A stretch of 64,000 nucleotides of DNA from contig VWZF01002968.1 of NCBI GenBank assembly GCA_013396755.1, forward strand, positions 2,690,590 to 2,754,589, given 5' to 3'. The stretch comes from Sclerurus mexicanus (taxonomy: Eukaryota > Chordata > Aves > Passeriformes > Furnariidae). The notes beneath the pieces were generated by a model. The model worked only from the letters and a program-made list of their open reading frames with translations. It ran no database searches and was not told where the DNA came from. Position numbers and translations under genes: made by a program. Shown here piece by piece: positions 27,301 to 42,300 of the stretch; the first letter of the stretch is position 1, and every line of letters begins with the position of its first letter.

Positions 27301-30300
27301 GCTCCCAGGTTTTACATTAGAAGTAAACATAGTGTTATTGCCATTGTATGTGCTTCTCATGCATGCCTTAAACAGGATGTGAGAGCTAAGGCTGAAATAC
27401 AGGAAATCGATCTATTGCCTTCCCCCTTCATGGTTCCTCCAATACGTTAGAAGAAACTAGCCAGAGGAGCTTTCATCTGGAAAGCACACAGAGTAGCTTG
27501 AGAAAAAGGGTTGGGGATTGGGATTTGCTTTGCTATTTGAAACATAAATCCATAGAATCCTAAGAAAAACATTTGCCTGTTAGGGCTTCAGGTAGGAATA
27601 ATGTAGTCCCTTGAACGCTCTTTCCTACTATGTTTTTCCATGCAAAATTAGACATGGTTATTTAGGTACAAATCACAGTGCTCAAAACCAGAGCCATATT
27701 ATGGTAGGCAGTATGTTACTACAGAAGGAAAACAGTTCCTGCTTTGAAGGTTCTACCATATAAATTTGAAGCAAAGAAGCAAATATATAAGTAAAGACCA
27801 AGACAGGGTAAGTAGAACAATACCTGGAGCTCTGTGTGGATATGCCACTAGAATTGGGAGTAGAGAAAAATAATCTTCCAGCTTCATGAATACTTAGGAC
27901 ATTGATTTAAACATACTAAAACAAGAAGGCCCTTCATTATTGAATTTTAGCTGATCATTAGCTATAAAGTAGGAAGTTTTCCTTCCTTGGTATAACCTGA
28001 CATAAGCGATCCTCTTCGTGTAGGGGTTTTGTCACATATTTGAGTTGGAATAGAGGATTTAGTAGTCTGTTAACATAATGGTCTCTTTGGGATACCAAAA
28101 AGCTAACAAATGTAAAAGAAATAGTTAGGCCATTTAAAGAGTTATGAAGTGGTCTGAGCTTCGTAGAGTAATAAAGCAACTCCACCCAGACTTTGGTATT
28201 TTTTCACGCTTTCATGAAATACATCCTCTCCTGTTGATATAAAGAAAGACATAAACACTGGAAGAAATCTCCCAGTATCTTGCAGTCCAATTTGTCCTTG
28301 AGTTTTACATTGATTTAAGTAAACCAAGACTTTCATATAAGGTTACCAGTTTAGAAACTCTGTGTTCATTAACAAAAAAAGAGATGATGAGTTAGAATAC
28401 TCAGCTGCAGAACTCATCACTTGAGTAGTGTTGTGTGAGAAACTCCTGACCAGTAGATTTTGGTACCTTTTGCAGTCCCATTTCTTATATACCTGCACTT
28501 GTGCTTTAGGACAAGTAAGAGACATTCAGAGACAGGTTTCATAGATTCAAAGGTAGGCCAAAGGTGGTTCCTACTGGTGCTTGCAAATTCTTGAGTAGTC
28601 TTTGCCCTCAGTGAGACATAATGTTTGTTCCAATGGTAGGTCCTTCAGTGGCTGATAATAGATTTTTAGAGAAGTAAAATCTTAAGTAAGAGATTGCTTA
28701 TCTGCAAGGGCAGATGTTTTAGGTGACTATAAAGTAGGGAGCACAGTATTGGTTGGGTTTACCTTTAGAGGGAGCATCTACTCCTTTCTCTGAAAGCATG
28801 TTGTCTTCTCTGTTCTCGCATTTATCTCCCAAGAGTTAGGTTTGAATTTTCTGTGGACGGATCTGCTTCCTTCTTGATGCTAAGAGAAACGCATCTGGCT
28901 TTCTAACTTGGCCACAAAGTACTCTCAGTGCACTTAGCATAAGAGGAAAGTTTTTGTGCCAGTTCCACTGAGAGTGAAGCCAAGTATTTGGTATTCTTAG
29001 TTACAGTACTTGATTCTTGGAGGACACTGAAGAAAAGCCATAGTGTTCTAGCAGTCTGAAATATCCAGTAGTTAATTTCATGGCAGCAAAATAAAGATAA
29101 TGAAATGTTAACAGCAAATTATAGTGATGGTGGATAAAAGTCACTGAATGATTTAACTTGAATGCTGAGATACGGTTATTTTTCAATTTGGTAAATGTAA
29201 CTGATGTTCTGTTTCTAAGCTAATCTAATTTCAACCTTTTTGAAATAGGGCCCTCGGGAAGCTGTTATTTGGCTTGCTGTACACCATAAACAAAAAGAAG
29301 CTGTAGAAATTTTCTCCAGAGAGATTGCACCAGCTGGAACTGGCATGGGTAAATACTTGTATCATCTTCCAAGAATTTGAAAGTTACTTTTTGGTTTTTT
29401 AATTCTCTGAGCATGACTAGCACTCTAGTCATGTTCAGCTTCATTGTGTTGTGCATAGTGAAATAATTTTTTGAAAGGTATTTATGGTTGGTGTAGAAAT
29501 GAGACCCACAGACATTAGCAAAATGATAAAATCAAAGTCCTGGAAGTTCTCATTTGTCTTCCTTTGAGACTTTTTATCCTTCCATTGCTGCTACGGTTCC
29601 TTCCTGATTTTTTACCTTTTCCTCATTTGACTATTTTCCTACAGGTGGTTGCACTGATGTGCAACAGTGTTTTACTTTCTTTTACCATGTTACTACAAGT
29701 TAGTGATGCTGTTAGACTTCACTGGCACTAAACACAGAGTGTTAATCAGCTGGCAAAAATTTCCCACCCTGTCCAGCTATAACTTTACAGTTTATGAAGA
29801 CCTGTACAGTTGGGTGGTTTTGAAGGTTCTCTTCAGTACTTTATTATCTGATGTTACTGCAAAGGATTTTTATTTATGCTACTGTACTTCAAACCTGTTT
29901 AATGTGTAGCTGCTTGTGTAAGTAATTACAACTTTCAGTTATAATTCAAAAAAATCAAATTTTGCAGTGACGGTACTAATGACCTGCATCTAATTCTTAA
30001 TTCACAGTGCATATTAACTACCCAACTTAAATTATCATCTTGCAGTATTAAGTCTAAGCTCAAATTATTCTGTGTTCAACATTTGATTTTGTATGAATTT
30101 GTGATATATTGCAGCTATTAAAAGATTTATTTTTTTTAATTGACATATGAGGTAATATACTGGGATTTAATTAAGTCCATCTTAATCTTGAGGGTATATT
30201 TTAAAGTATTTACATAAGAGTCACCTAGTGTGAAACTGTTTGTGCCTCTACTGTTTACCTGATGTTTGTTCCAAAAAAAATCACATTTGTTCTTTGTAGA

Positions 30301-33300
30301 TGTCATGGGATTCTCTAAATTTTCTAGGGGGGCTTGCTGTTTGATTATTTTAAGCAGACTTTTTTTCTCTGTTCTCTTCCTAAGTCCCTTAAATGTCACC
30401 CCTATATCCATCTCAGTTCTAAATAGTTCGTTCATATTGTTGTGAATTGGTACTTACATTATGGATACTAATCTGGCTTTTATTGTGCATTTAACTTGAA
30501 TTTAAGTTTCCTCATTTTGAGGAGTAGCGCTTGGATATTTTGTTACATCTTCTGCATATCTTGATGAAAACTGTAACTAGGATTTACATAGATCTTCAGA
30601 ATTAAATTCCACGACCTTAACCTGAAACTCTGAACTTCCATAGCGAGTCTAGAATCCTGATTAATGAAGTTCTGGTTAGGTTGTTGCCTTGCAGTTAAGG
30701 AACTAATATTTTTTGTTTCAATGGATTAAAAATAGTGTAGATGAGTGCACATCTGTGCACTGTGTTGTAGTCTTTACAGTAGTAGCAGAGAACAGTTAAT
30801 GCAGGCTGCTTTGCTGCTTTTTTTAAAAGTTGGATTTATAGAGGCAAGGTCAGTGCATAATCATCCATTTTTGTCTCTACAAAAGAGAATATTATCATAT
30901 AGAACCAATTGCAAATATTCATTGAGATAGTATTTTAAAATTTTGCAATTCTGAAAGCTGATTAATAGGTCAGCGTTTAGCATAGATGAAAGTGGCTTCT
31001 AAACACTTGGTTTTTAGCTAATTTTACCACTGATCTTTGCAGAATGAAAAAAGTAAAGAATCTGTACTACATCGGTTGGGTGGAATATGTACAGTATTGA
31101 AATTGAGTCACTGTAACATCTGTGCCTTAAGGTGGCTGGCATGCTTTCAGTTCATGTTATCAGGGCTTTTGTGATGAAACAAATACATTCCTGTAGAATT
31201 GGGTTAGGCAGTCTCTGTGGATTATGGTAGGCATGCTGGTTTTGTTTCCTAAAGGAACAGCTTAAGCTTTTTAGAACATCCTGTAACGGTTATTCTCAAA
31301 AAAAAAGACAAATTTGTTTCAACTCACAGAAGTACTGCTAATGAGCAGCAGTGGGAAAGGGATATTTCTGGCATCATATGGGGCATCTGGTGATAAATAC
31401 CACTTTTCCTTGCCAGATATAGGGCTGTAACAAGGTTTTTGGCCTCCATGATATAAATGACTAGTGTCAGAGGGTATCAGAGCTGTTTACTGCTGTTTAC
31501 TGACATGCTTCTGAGTGCTTGAGCAACCACACAGTCATTCTTTTTATTTGTTGAAGATATATTGTGACTGCTTCATACAGTCACTTCTTTCAGTTGCTGT
31601 TGTGTAGTAAGTTCCTGTATTACCTGCACTGATAAACTCTTGTTTATGCAGAGAAGGGTCAGATTTGGGATCTAAATGCTTAGTAAGCTACTTGTTGATG
31701 TGGAATATGTTTAAAGCAGTGATTGTGAAGAGTCCTTTTTCTTTTCTTTCTTTACTGAGATTTAGAATTGTGCAACACTGCCAAACAGTAATTGGTGTCC
31801 TAATAACAATGCTTAGTTTCTTACAGTAGTGTAGACTTCCAGGACTTGTGAAGAGCAGAACAAGGAATTCCTCGTGCTTAATTGTCTTAGAACAGGCAGC
31901 TCCATACACAAGACTTCAATTGACGGGTAAATGATCTTGAGAATAGAAGCCAGAACCAAGATTGTCAAGGTTGTTGTTGTCCTGAGTGAATTCTCTAGTA
32001 ACAGTCCTTGGTGTTGTTTCCCACTGCTTTTTCCCTCAGCTTTTTCCCTCCCCTCTATTTCACTGGGGCATTTTTGCAAACTGTTAACACTTCTCCAAAG
32101 TGTCACAGCTTCAGTGAGATGCAGAGCATGCCCATGGCAGTTTGGTCACTCTTATGGGAGGGTCAGAGTGTCCACAGGCAGAGAACCCAGGACCTGACCC
32201 TCATGTAGCCTAAGTGCTTTGAGCAGTGAGCACCTGAGGTCGCACTTTGTGCAGTGCTGCACCACTTTTTTGTGGTTTTGCACTTTCCACATGAATCTGC
32301 ATGATGTAATTTTGTGTGGCTTTGCTCTGCCAAAATGGTGGCCATTGTGGGGATGCACACCAAGTGAGATTTTAAGCATGTGTGACTTTTCCTGATGAAA
32401 ACCCCTTAAACAGTGAAGTCCTGTGTTTCAAGGATTGGCAGCTTGGTCATGCCCCTCCCAGCATTCCTGCATTAGTTCACTTCCAGGAGGTGAAACAGTG
32501 ACTGAGAGTAATGGCAAATAACTGTTCTTTCTTCTTTTGCATATTCTTCTAATGAAGAACTGAGGAAAAGCAGAAACAAATTATATGTCCTTCATAATGG
32601 ACAGCAGGGAGACAGAAAAAGTTGTTGACTTGCAGGGTGATGTCACCTGAACTGAAATACTTCATTATGTTATTTTTGGACATTTAAGAGTGACCTTTAA
32701 AAAGCAAAGTACACTTTTTAGACCTGTACCAGACAAAAAGGGGAAAAAAAAAAAGAGGAAAATATTTGCCCTCTGCTTGAACTGTATCTAGTGATTGTGG
32801 AGTATTGTTTTTAACTATATTCTTTCACCTTAATAGCAGTTTGGTGTTTGTTACTCTAAGTGAGGCGTGGACAGTTGTACAGATAATCATACTTAGCACC
32901 TTGTATCCAAGAATCTTTAGCAAACTGTGTAAAGACAAACAGCTGAACTACTAACATTGGAAAGTATTCTGTTTGCTTTACAGGTGTTTTCCTGAGTGGA
33001 AGAAAGCATAACCACAAAAGTATGTGAATCAGAGTCCTTGGTTGTGCTTTCCCTGTAAAGAAATGCTGAAGAGCAACTCTACCAATATTTTAAGGGCATC
33101 AAGCTGGCTAAAATTTAGGAATGAGGAGTAGAGAAGAGTGAGTGAGAAGGAATATTTGATGGCTCAGAATAAGAGTGAGGAGTCACAAGAGCTCCTGCTG
33201 CATCTTTTGAGATGAAATCCAGGAATACTGTCACTCTTAGTGTTTCATCAGTTGGTTTTAGACTGCTAGTTACTACTTGAGCCCTGAGCTGGAGCTGGTA

Positions 33301-36300
33301 GGTAGTTTTATTTTGGTAGTACTATAATATGAAAATTATAAATTGTAGGTAAAATAGATATTAATTTCTTTAATAGTCAGTACTAAAAGACTAATTCTGG
33401 TCATTTTCACTTAGCCTAAATTTAAATCACTTGAGTGAAATTTGTTTAGGTTTTTGCCTGAAACATTTTGAGGGAGTTTTTAATTACAGCTTTTCAGATT
33501 TTGCTGAGAACAACAGTAAGATGAAAAGAAATTATTTTTCTTTCTGTCATTAAAAAGCAGAATAATTTTGTTGAGAAGTGATCATAATGCTTCACTTCAG
33601 AGACTTAGAATTTTGGATGTTGAGTCTTGAGTGTGAGAGATGTGCTTTTTAGTGAATTTAAAGTCTTAATGTCAGTATTTATTAACTTCTATGTTGCAAA
33701 AGAAGTCAGGATTTTTGGATATGATTTTTTTTTTGTAGTCATATATGTAAAGGATTATAAAACTTAGGCTTCATAAAAGGAAAGCACTGTATTGCTGCTA
33801 TAGCTTCTAGTCATTTTGAGAGTGCTGATTTTTCTCCCCCCTCCCATTTATGGTGGATTTTTTTCTTCTGATAATCTGTAGAAAGACGACCACCTCAAAG
33901 CATTGTGCCCATCTGAGATTCCTGATTTCTTATGAAGTCCCGTCCTGTGTGTAAAAAGAAGGGATGCTATCTGTATGTTGGAATGGGCTGAAGCCTGTGT
34001 GTATGCTCTGCAGTATAGACAGAGAGTTAGACCTGCAAGAGAGAATTTTGAGAATGTTGCATCTCTTAGGAGGCTTCTGTAATCAAGAGTGAAAGACTGA
34101 GATTTTCATAGGTGTTTCCTAACATTTTTTTCAATGCTTTTTAAATTTCCATTGTTTTTGTTGAAGACCAGTGGGACACGAGTGTACTTCCACAGAAATT
34201 GTTTTTAAGTATTATTGAAGCTGCAGATGGGATTCTTAAGCCCAGAGAAGAATTTGAAGTTACTGTATATACACATGCCATACCTTAGAGAACAATTTGT
34301 TGTTTATTTTCTGTTTGGAATGGAAGACATTTACTGTAAACTTCTGTTGAGTGTGGTATTTAGTTTACCAGTTCAAACACTTAATCAGTTTTCATTTGGA
34401 TTATGCTGTTCTGATGAACTTGAAGGGATACAAACTTACTTAAAAAAAAAAAAAGGCCAAACTCACCTCATTCCATCTTTTAATTTTTTTTACAATTAAC
34501 ACCTGAGTTTGTTAAACTTTCAGTAGATAAAATTAGGCTTTCTGTTTAGTCCTCAGTAGTCTGAAGGTTGATAAGAGCCAGGATTTTTTTAACAGCAACC
34601 AGTAAGTTTGTTTGGTTTTATGCATGTACGGTCTCCTGAAAAAAAGAATGACTTTAAATGTGTCTATACTGTTCCGTCCAAATAGTGGGTTCTTCACTGC
34701 TATTTTCCTGTTGTGTAATGTGAGCTTTTCTAAACTTGGCAGTGAACAATCCTAGACACAGACTCAGATTTTTAAATCTGTAGTAGCCTGTGGGAGTTCA
34801 GTGCAGTTCTGCATTGTCCAGTCCATAGAAATTTACTCTCACTTCACAAAAGCTGGCAAACACAGACCAGGCTTGTGTTACTCAGTGAAAATGTCTTCAT
34901 TATATGCAGTCTAGTCAACCACATGGTTAGAATTTAAGTACTTTCTGTTGATTGTGTATTTATTTTGTCTTCGTTAGTTCAGATATTCAATTCTGAATGA
35001 AATGCAGTGTAGAAGAGGCTCAGGAAGAGCCTTACTGTGGGAAACTGGCATTTATAGTTTAACAGTAGCTAAGAAATGTTTTACTAATAGCTGAAATCAT
35101 GTGCTGACCTTTATTTCACATTAAAATGACCGGAGTTTGACACTAAGATGACAGCTGGTTAATACAACTTGAGATTTTAAAGTGCTTGAGTATATGTAAA
35201 TATTATGACTGATTTCTTAAGTGTGTTGGAAGATACTTTCAGAAATGTCCTTGTTCTAGCAGTTTACTGCGGTCACCATTTTTTGAGAATAATATTGCAG
35301 AAGATAAACTATCTGCTGTTTTCACAGGACATAAATAGAATAATGAAGAACATATAATTGACTCCTGTTAAAAATGTTGTATGCATTTTGTACTAGTGGT
35401 CAAGCATAATGTAAGAACTGTGGAGTATAAAACCTGAGATTTCAGATTTGCCTAGTTTGGTCACTTAAAAAAGTAATGCTTGACAAGTAGACTACTTTGA
35501 TATCTGTTTTTTGTATATAAATATATGTATAATTCCTTAGAATATGCAGTAAACACATGATTAACCTTTTGGTTGAACTAATTTGATCACTGGAAATATA
35601 AGGAACAAACTAGGGTCAAAAGCTGAAAGCTGGTGAGTTGAGAGACATCACTGTATTTTGGAGTTATATGAAGCTTCAAGGAAAGTGTCACATAAAGTGC
35701 TTAAAGCTTTTAGATTTCCAGTAATTGGAACAGTTTCATACTTGTTTACTCCAAAACATTTTACAAAATGCCTTATGCAGTCTAGCATCTTTCTTTCATA
35801 TATTGCATAATGGTTTATTCTGTTGAAAGATAACTACTTCTGTACAATTCTGTATATTATATTTTGACAGAAGTAGATTAAAGAATAAGAAGTAATAATC
35901 CAAAATTGGGCAAAACATAAGGCTCTTCACCATCTGAAAATCCAGTGGACAATTATCAGAGCTGGAAGGAATGAAGCTTGTTTTGCTGGAAATTTGCATC
36001 TCATGGGTTGATAGCAGGTTCCAGCCAGAGTTTTTCTGCTGTGGGGCATTTTACAGGGTGTGATACCTGTGGCATAGATTATAATGTAATAGAACATGGT
36101 TATTCTACATATTGAAATAGGTGTTTGGGCTGATTTTAAGCAACTTTTTGCCGGGGCTGGTTTTCAGTGGATCCATTCCCTGAATTGTCCCAGCTGAGAG
36201 CAACACTGGTTTTCCCAGTACTCTTCTGTTTGCCTGCTACCTCTATTCATGAAATTTATCAAAAATTCGCTTTTCCAGCATGTCATGTATGATTTAAAAA

Positions 36301-39300
36301 AGTATTTGTATTTGCAAGTCCATCCACAGATAAGTTTTATATGGGGAGAAAAAGAGAAAGATCGAGAAGCAGCTGGAGAGATAAAACATACGTGGGAAAC
36401 CAGAAACAGTTGAGCTGTTGTATCATGGAGTGTGTCTTGAATGAGCTTCACCTTGTATTATTTGCATGCATATTATCTGTCACTCTGCTAAATAATAGGG
36501 AGTGGTAGTTATGGAATGCTAATGTGTGCTTTGGTATTCTTGAGATTCCTCTCTATCCTTCAGATTTGGATCAAATTTGTTATTGTACTCAAAATTTTTT
36601 GGTTTTTTGCTGGTATGCTGGACAAATCATAGACACAAAGGAAAAAAAACCCTGACAAATAAGTACACGTACATGTACACATAGAGGATGATGGTTTGTT
36701 TCTAAGGTACTTGGGCTGAAAATGAGTAAGAGTTAAAGTAGGTTAGAGGAAGAAGTCATAAAATGAAAAGACAGGTTGAAGACTATATGAAGAATTACAC
36801 AGATTAACCAAAGAGAAGCACTTGCTAACTAATAATTGATTCCTTATTTTGTAGATTCAGCATAGATTCAAATCCAAAGGAAGGGTCCTATACTAGTGTT
36901 TAATCACCTAGAAAGGATTGATTGACTTATGCCTGATGTTTTTCTGACCATGCCATGTATTTGGGAGTTAATGAAAGCAGTGGGATTTCAGTGGTGTAGT
37001 CCCCAGTACTGACTCATTGGTTTTAAATGCCCAGCCACTTAGAGAATTTTTAGTTACCAGGCTAGGTCCTCAGACAGTGTGAGGGAAAATGTTCTTGGAA
37101 TTGGTAGGATTTTAGGTCAAATGCTTGAATCAAAATAAGTATCATAATATGCAGTTTGATTATACCAGACAAATACTGTACCTACAGATGAATATGAACA
37201 GTATATAGATGCATTGAAAGGAAGGTCTCCAACCTGAAGGTATTCTGCGTGTTTTGCAGTGTATCAGTTTTATGCCATTCTGAGGCATGGAAGCTAGCAG
37301 ACAGTGCTGGTGGGTTGTTCCTCAACTTGGAGTGAAGCAACTTGTTCAAGAGGTTTACTGGTGGCAGATGAGACAAAGCTTTTGTCTGCCTTGAGGAACT
37401 AATGAATGAAGCTCTGATAACAAAAAGTGGTCATGTAAAGTTTCTGGGAAAGATCAACAGCTTTGATTTAGCTGAGAATCACAGCAACTTGAGACTGCAG
37501 CCTGATTGATGCTCTTTACAAGTATGACAAATTGTTCGTGTCATTGTAGATTAAGATAAATCTTCCAGAAAGGAGGGAGGGAGAGCAAATATTTAAGCAA
37601 GCAGTGCAAAGTAAGCATAAAGTTCAGCATGAGATCTTGGAGATGTTGTCTTGGGGCAATGGTTGATCCAAGGAGATCATGATTTACTCAGCAGAAGCAG
37701 GTCTGGCCACAGTGAAAAGCCACTGTTACCTGGTTGTACTTCAGCTTCTGTAGCTGCCTTTTGGTTTACTGGAGAAATGTAATGTGGATCTGAGCCTTTG
37801 GTTGAGGTGAGGTGTGGTACTGTTTACACAAAAACCAAATCACTGCTTGTAAGCCGTAATCAGTTCACAATTTGCTTCATCTTCTCTGCGTGAAGCCTAA
37901 GCAGGAATTGCATATAGATAAAACTAAATTGGACTTAAAATTGATACCATCTTATTCATGTCCACATAAACAATGGATGGGATAATCATAAGATAGAATT
38001 TAATAATGTTCCAACTGGGATATTGGTGTAGCTTTGCTCTGCAGTTGCACTTAGGTGCAGGGGTAGCTGTAGTACCTCCACAGACAGATCTGCTGTTACA
38101 GCAGCTTGTGCTGCAGAACTTTGAAAGACAAGCAGTAGCAAGCAGCAGTAGAAGGTTAGCATAGCCTTGAGTGTGAGCAGTGGTTAGAGAATTGCTTTGT
38201 TGTAGGAGCTAAGATCCATTGTGTGAATGCTGCCAAGTGAGGAGCTTTCTTTGGGAGCTTTCAGGAAGTTGAATTGATGTCGGAGCAAAATCTCGTATCC
38301 TTAATGAGCAATTCAGCTGCCTAGCAGGAAGTGACCCATGTGACAGCCCACAGATAACTAGCTTTATGAACCTGTGTTTTCAACATGACCATACCATATC
38401 CAGCCTCCTCCTCCAGCAACCTAAATAAACTAGGCGCATAGTTCAATAAAATAACTGCAGTTGGTTTTGTTACAGAATGGCAGCTCTGCTTAAACGAGTG
38501 AACAGGTAAGATGTATAGGGCTGAAACCTCACTGGATCATTTAAAACTGTGTAACACTAGTGGAAGGGACTTTTTTGTCCCTTCCCTTTTTTCACTACCA
38601 CATTTTTTTCAGTAGAACTTAGTGGGTAGGGAGGTGTTGATTTATAGTGCTTTTTTTATGAAGGCTTTTTTTTACCTTTACTATAAAAAATCATAGGCTT
38701 TATTTGGGAAGTCACTTCCAGTGAGTATGAATATGGCAAGACTATGTCATCTTTGCTGCCACTGGTATGTCCACATTGCCAAGGCACTGAACCCAAGCTA
38801 GAATAGCCTGCTGAGGACTAGAGGTTATCACTGTGAGCTTAGGACCACAACAGCACAGTTACATGGCTTTTAGTCTGTTTAGAGCGTGAACAGAGAGAAT
38901 TAATACTTGGAGAGAGCATGAAGCCCATTTTGGCTAGAATTAATTTGATCAAATATGCCATGTGGGCAGCTTTCCACAGCACTTGTTTTTAAGAGACTGC
39001 TTAACATACTTGTTAATTAATTCCTAGACTGATTTAATATATGCACTTCACTGTTTCTTTCCCCGCCATACTCTGTGGAGCTCTGATGCTTCACGTATGT
39101 GTGCTGTCCGTGCCAGAAAGAAGGGTGAGAAGCTGTGCTCAGGAAGAGGAGAGCAGAGCTGTTCTATCAGAAACACTGAGCTGGGTGGATGGGTCTAATG
39201 GCAGTAAAGCCTGGCAACCTGATATTGAGAATAAATAAGAATCTACTCACAGTGCTGACTTACTGCAAATTTGGAATCATGCTGGTGTCTTAAGCCTCTA

Positions 39301-42300
39301 CGTATCAAGGAAAGAGAAGGGGATTTGCAGTATCCAGCACCTTAAAAAGCAAAATTAGCTACTGAAAATGCTAGAGAGCATAATCCAAATTAATCCAACA
39401 GAGTTAATCTAACAAAAGAAGTCATATGAAACAAATATTAAAATAAACCATGGTCCAGATCAGAATTGTTTCTCTGTTCTCTTTAGATGTAAATAAAACA
39501 GCAGCAAAAAACCCTAAAGCTAAGTTCTTTTGCTATCAAATATATTGCCTCACTGGCATTGATACACAAAATATTTGGAAGAAGAAACTAAAGATTTAGT
39601 TTATGCTTTGCACATTTAAAAATATATTTTTTGTTAAAAGTCACAGTTACGTGTTTTGCCTTTTTGACTGTTGTGTAAAATTATCAGTTTTATTAATTTA
39701 TGAGACTACAAGTAATTTGTTAGGTATTTTTATTTATTAAATCTGTATTCAATTCAAGCTATGATAATGTTCTAATTCTTCTAATCATTGTTCTAAACAT
39801 TCTTCTGATGTTTTGAAGATGGCTTTAACCATTTTTTTGTTAATTTAATTTCCATTTCCAGCACCAGGCCTCACTGGAGTTGTTGGAGGGCGCCCTAGAG
39901 TGTAAGTTAACTCCTGATAATTAATTTGTTGTAATGTGTGATGATAATGTTCCTGCCACTCATCATCATAAGTTTCCCTGCTCAAAACAGCAACCACAGA
40001 AGCAATTAAATCTTTCTCTTGGACACTATGCTTAATAACTGATAAATTAATAGTGAATGCTAGAAGCTAGGTATGCAAGTAGTACAATTCTTTACTGAAT
40101 TGCTGAATATAAGTTACATAAATCTCTGATCAGTTCATAAAAATGCTTAATGAGCTGTAGGCAGAACTTCAAATGTGACTTCATGGCAAGGCAGTTGCTC
40201 AACCACGTGTTAATACATGCAGATTTCTGGACCAGTTTTTTCTTGTAGAGGTTAGTCTGGAATATGGGCACACCAAATTTACATCTGTACCAGCTCACTT
40301 CACCTAGAAATGTGAAGTCAAATGTCCCAGAACATCCAAAAAAATATAAGCATGAAACAATTACATGAGCAAACTGAACAGAATAATGTTGGGCATACTT
40401 AAAAAAGCCCTGATTTGACTCTGTATTTTTCTATATATGACTAGAGTCTGCTGGTGATTTACATCCTCAACCTTTTCATGCTTATTGATGAGAGCATTTA
40501 AAACTTTCCTGTCATTAAGCAAATACCACACATGAAGATGGGAGTAGGAACTGTAGCTGTATTTCCAGTAGCCCTGTGTAACTAGCCTAGGTTTCAGTGT
40601 GTGGCTACTGACAGTGCAATAGACTTCAATGCCATGAAGTGCATCCTTTGTCAAGAAAGCATTTTTGGTATTTTGGCTATCTTCCCCCAGTAAAATTTTC
40701 TTGGATGTTTTTAACAAAATCTTATGTTTTTAATAATGGAATTTAAGGGAGTTTTTACACTTCTCAGACTTTCCAAAGTTATTTGGAAAACTATTGCTAG
40801 TTACGGTTGAATGGCTTTAATTTCCCCTTAATTCCTATTCAATAATTTTAGTTAAATGCATGTACGTTTGTTGTTTTGTGTTTCTAGGTCTCCAGTTTTG
40901 AAGCCATTTTTCTTCTATTATCCCAAAAGCAATGTTCAGGTAGGCTTGTGCTCTGTTTTCTTTGAAGCAATTTGAAAAATTCTGCTGACTCTGGCATTTT
41001 TCAGTGACTTTGAGTTCTAAATCTGCAAAGTATTCTGGTAATTTTGATTAAAAAATATTTCCTTAGAGACTAATGTTGTTCACACAGAATGTTTTGCAAC
41101 AGTTGAACTTGCCAACCTTCCATTTTAATTGCAGAAAATTTTGAAATATCTTGCATCAAAACTGAAACTTCTCTTTTCATGAACTGAACTTCCTAGAACT
41201 GTAGGTTTTAGTTATTTTTACTGCATTTACAAAGAGTGATTAAGAAAATCATATACTTTGAACGTTAATGGGGCCTCTTAAAAGAGCAGGCAGTTGGATG
41301 TTCAGAGAAGGGAACATTAATCTTGTGAACTTGGACACATCTGGCGTTCTGGGGAGTCCACATTTTGTATATACTGTTGGGAGTTTCCTCTGATTCACAG
41401 AGGTTTTACCTTAACAGAGAGTTGTACCTTTTTCTTCCATATACCCTGTCTATAAAAATAGAAGTAGTAATTTCTTCACTTACCTATATTACAAAACTGT
41501 AGCATTATGAAAGCTTGTGCAACTGTTGTGCTGAGTATCGTGGATGAGCCTGTGAGTGATGTCTCTCTGTGGCCCTATTCAGTTCATAGGAATAGTTTCA
41601 GTCCAGGAACTTACAGTTCAGATGACTAGGCAGTCTTATGTGAGAAATTACATGTTCATCTAGAGCCCTACTTCTTTTCTGTTACACATGTACCTTTGTC
41701 CAGATTACAGTTTTCAAGATAAACTTAAAGAAACTGGTTTTCCGGAAACCATAAAATGTTTGGATTTATAAATGTTCGTCTCTGCTCTTTTGGATGCCAT
41801 CAGATACTTAATTGATCCTTTGGAGACTGCAGACAAAACCGTGTATGTACCCTTCTTTTTTCAAGGCCTTTAAGTGACTCGTAAACTAATCACATGGCTC
41901 TCATGCCAAGGCATCCTAACACTCAGTAAGAGTTTCCTAACTCATCCACTGTCAAGAAAGTGGCCAAAGGCCAGAATGTGGGTCTGTGGTAGACCACAGG
42001 TATTATGACAGGCTTCTGCTTACGGTGGTGAAAGGAAGCTTTGGGAGCACAGGCAGCAAATGAAAAGGTGGGCAAGCGAGGACAAACTCAACAGCTTAAG
42101 TGTTCGAAGAGTTAAGTGTTTCATTTTTTAACACTCATCCAGTGCTTAGCACAAACAAGCCCCATTCTTTTACGCAGTATTCTGCATTAATGGAAAATAT
42201 TTTAAGTTCGCAGCTTTACAAAGGAGATGTTACTTAGTTACTATAACTACATTATTTATAAACCGTGTAGTAGAAAAGCATTAAAAAGAAGTTCAAGTAC

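Noticed and set aside
31931..32208. Overlapping plus- and minus-strand frames at 31813-32379 as a possible gene
   Set aside because: They contradict each other, have no motif, and are not bounded by convincing splice sites.
40092..40717. Two minus-strand open frames (68 and 118 codons) close together in the intron after exon 12
   Set aside because: No similarity to known proteins or transposon products that I can recognise, different frames, and no supporting signals.
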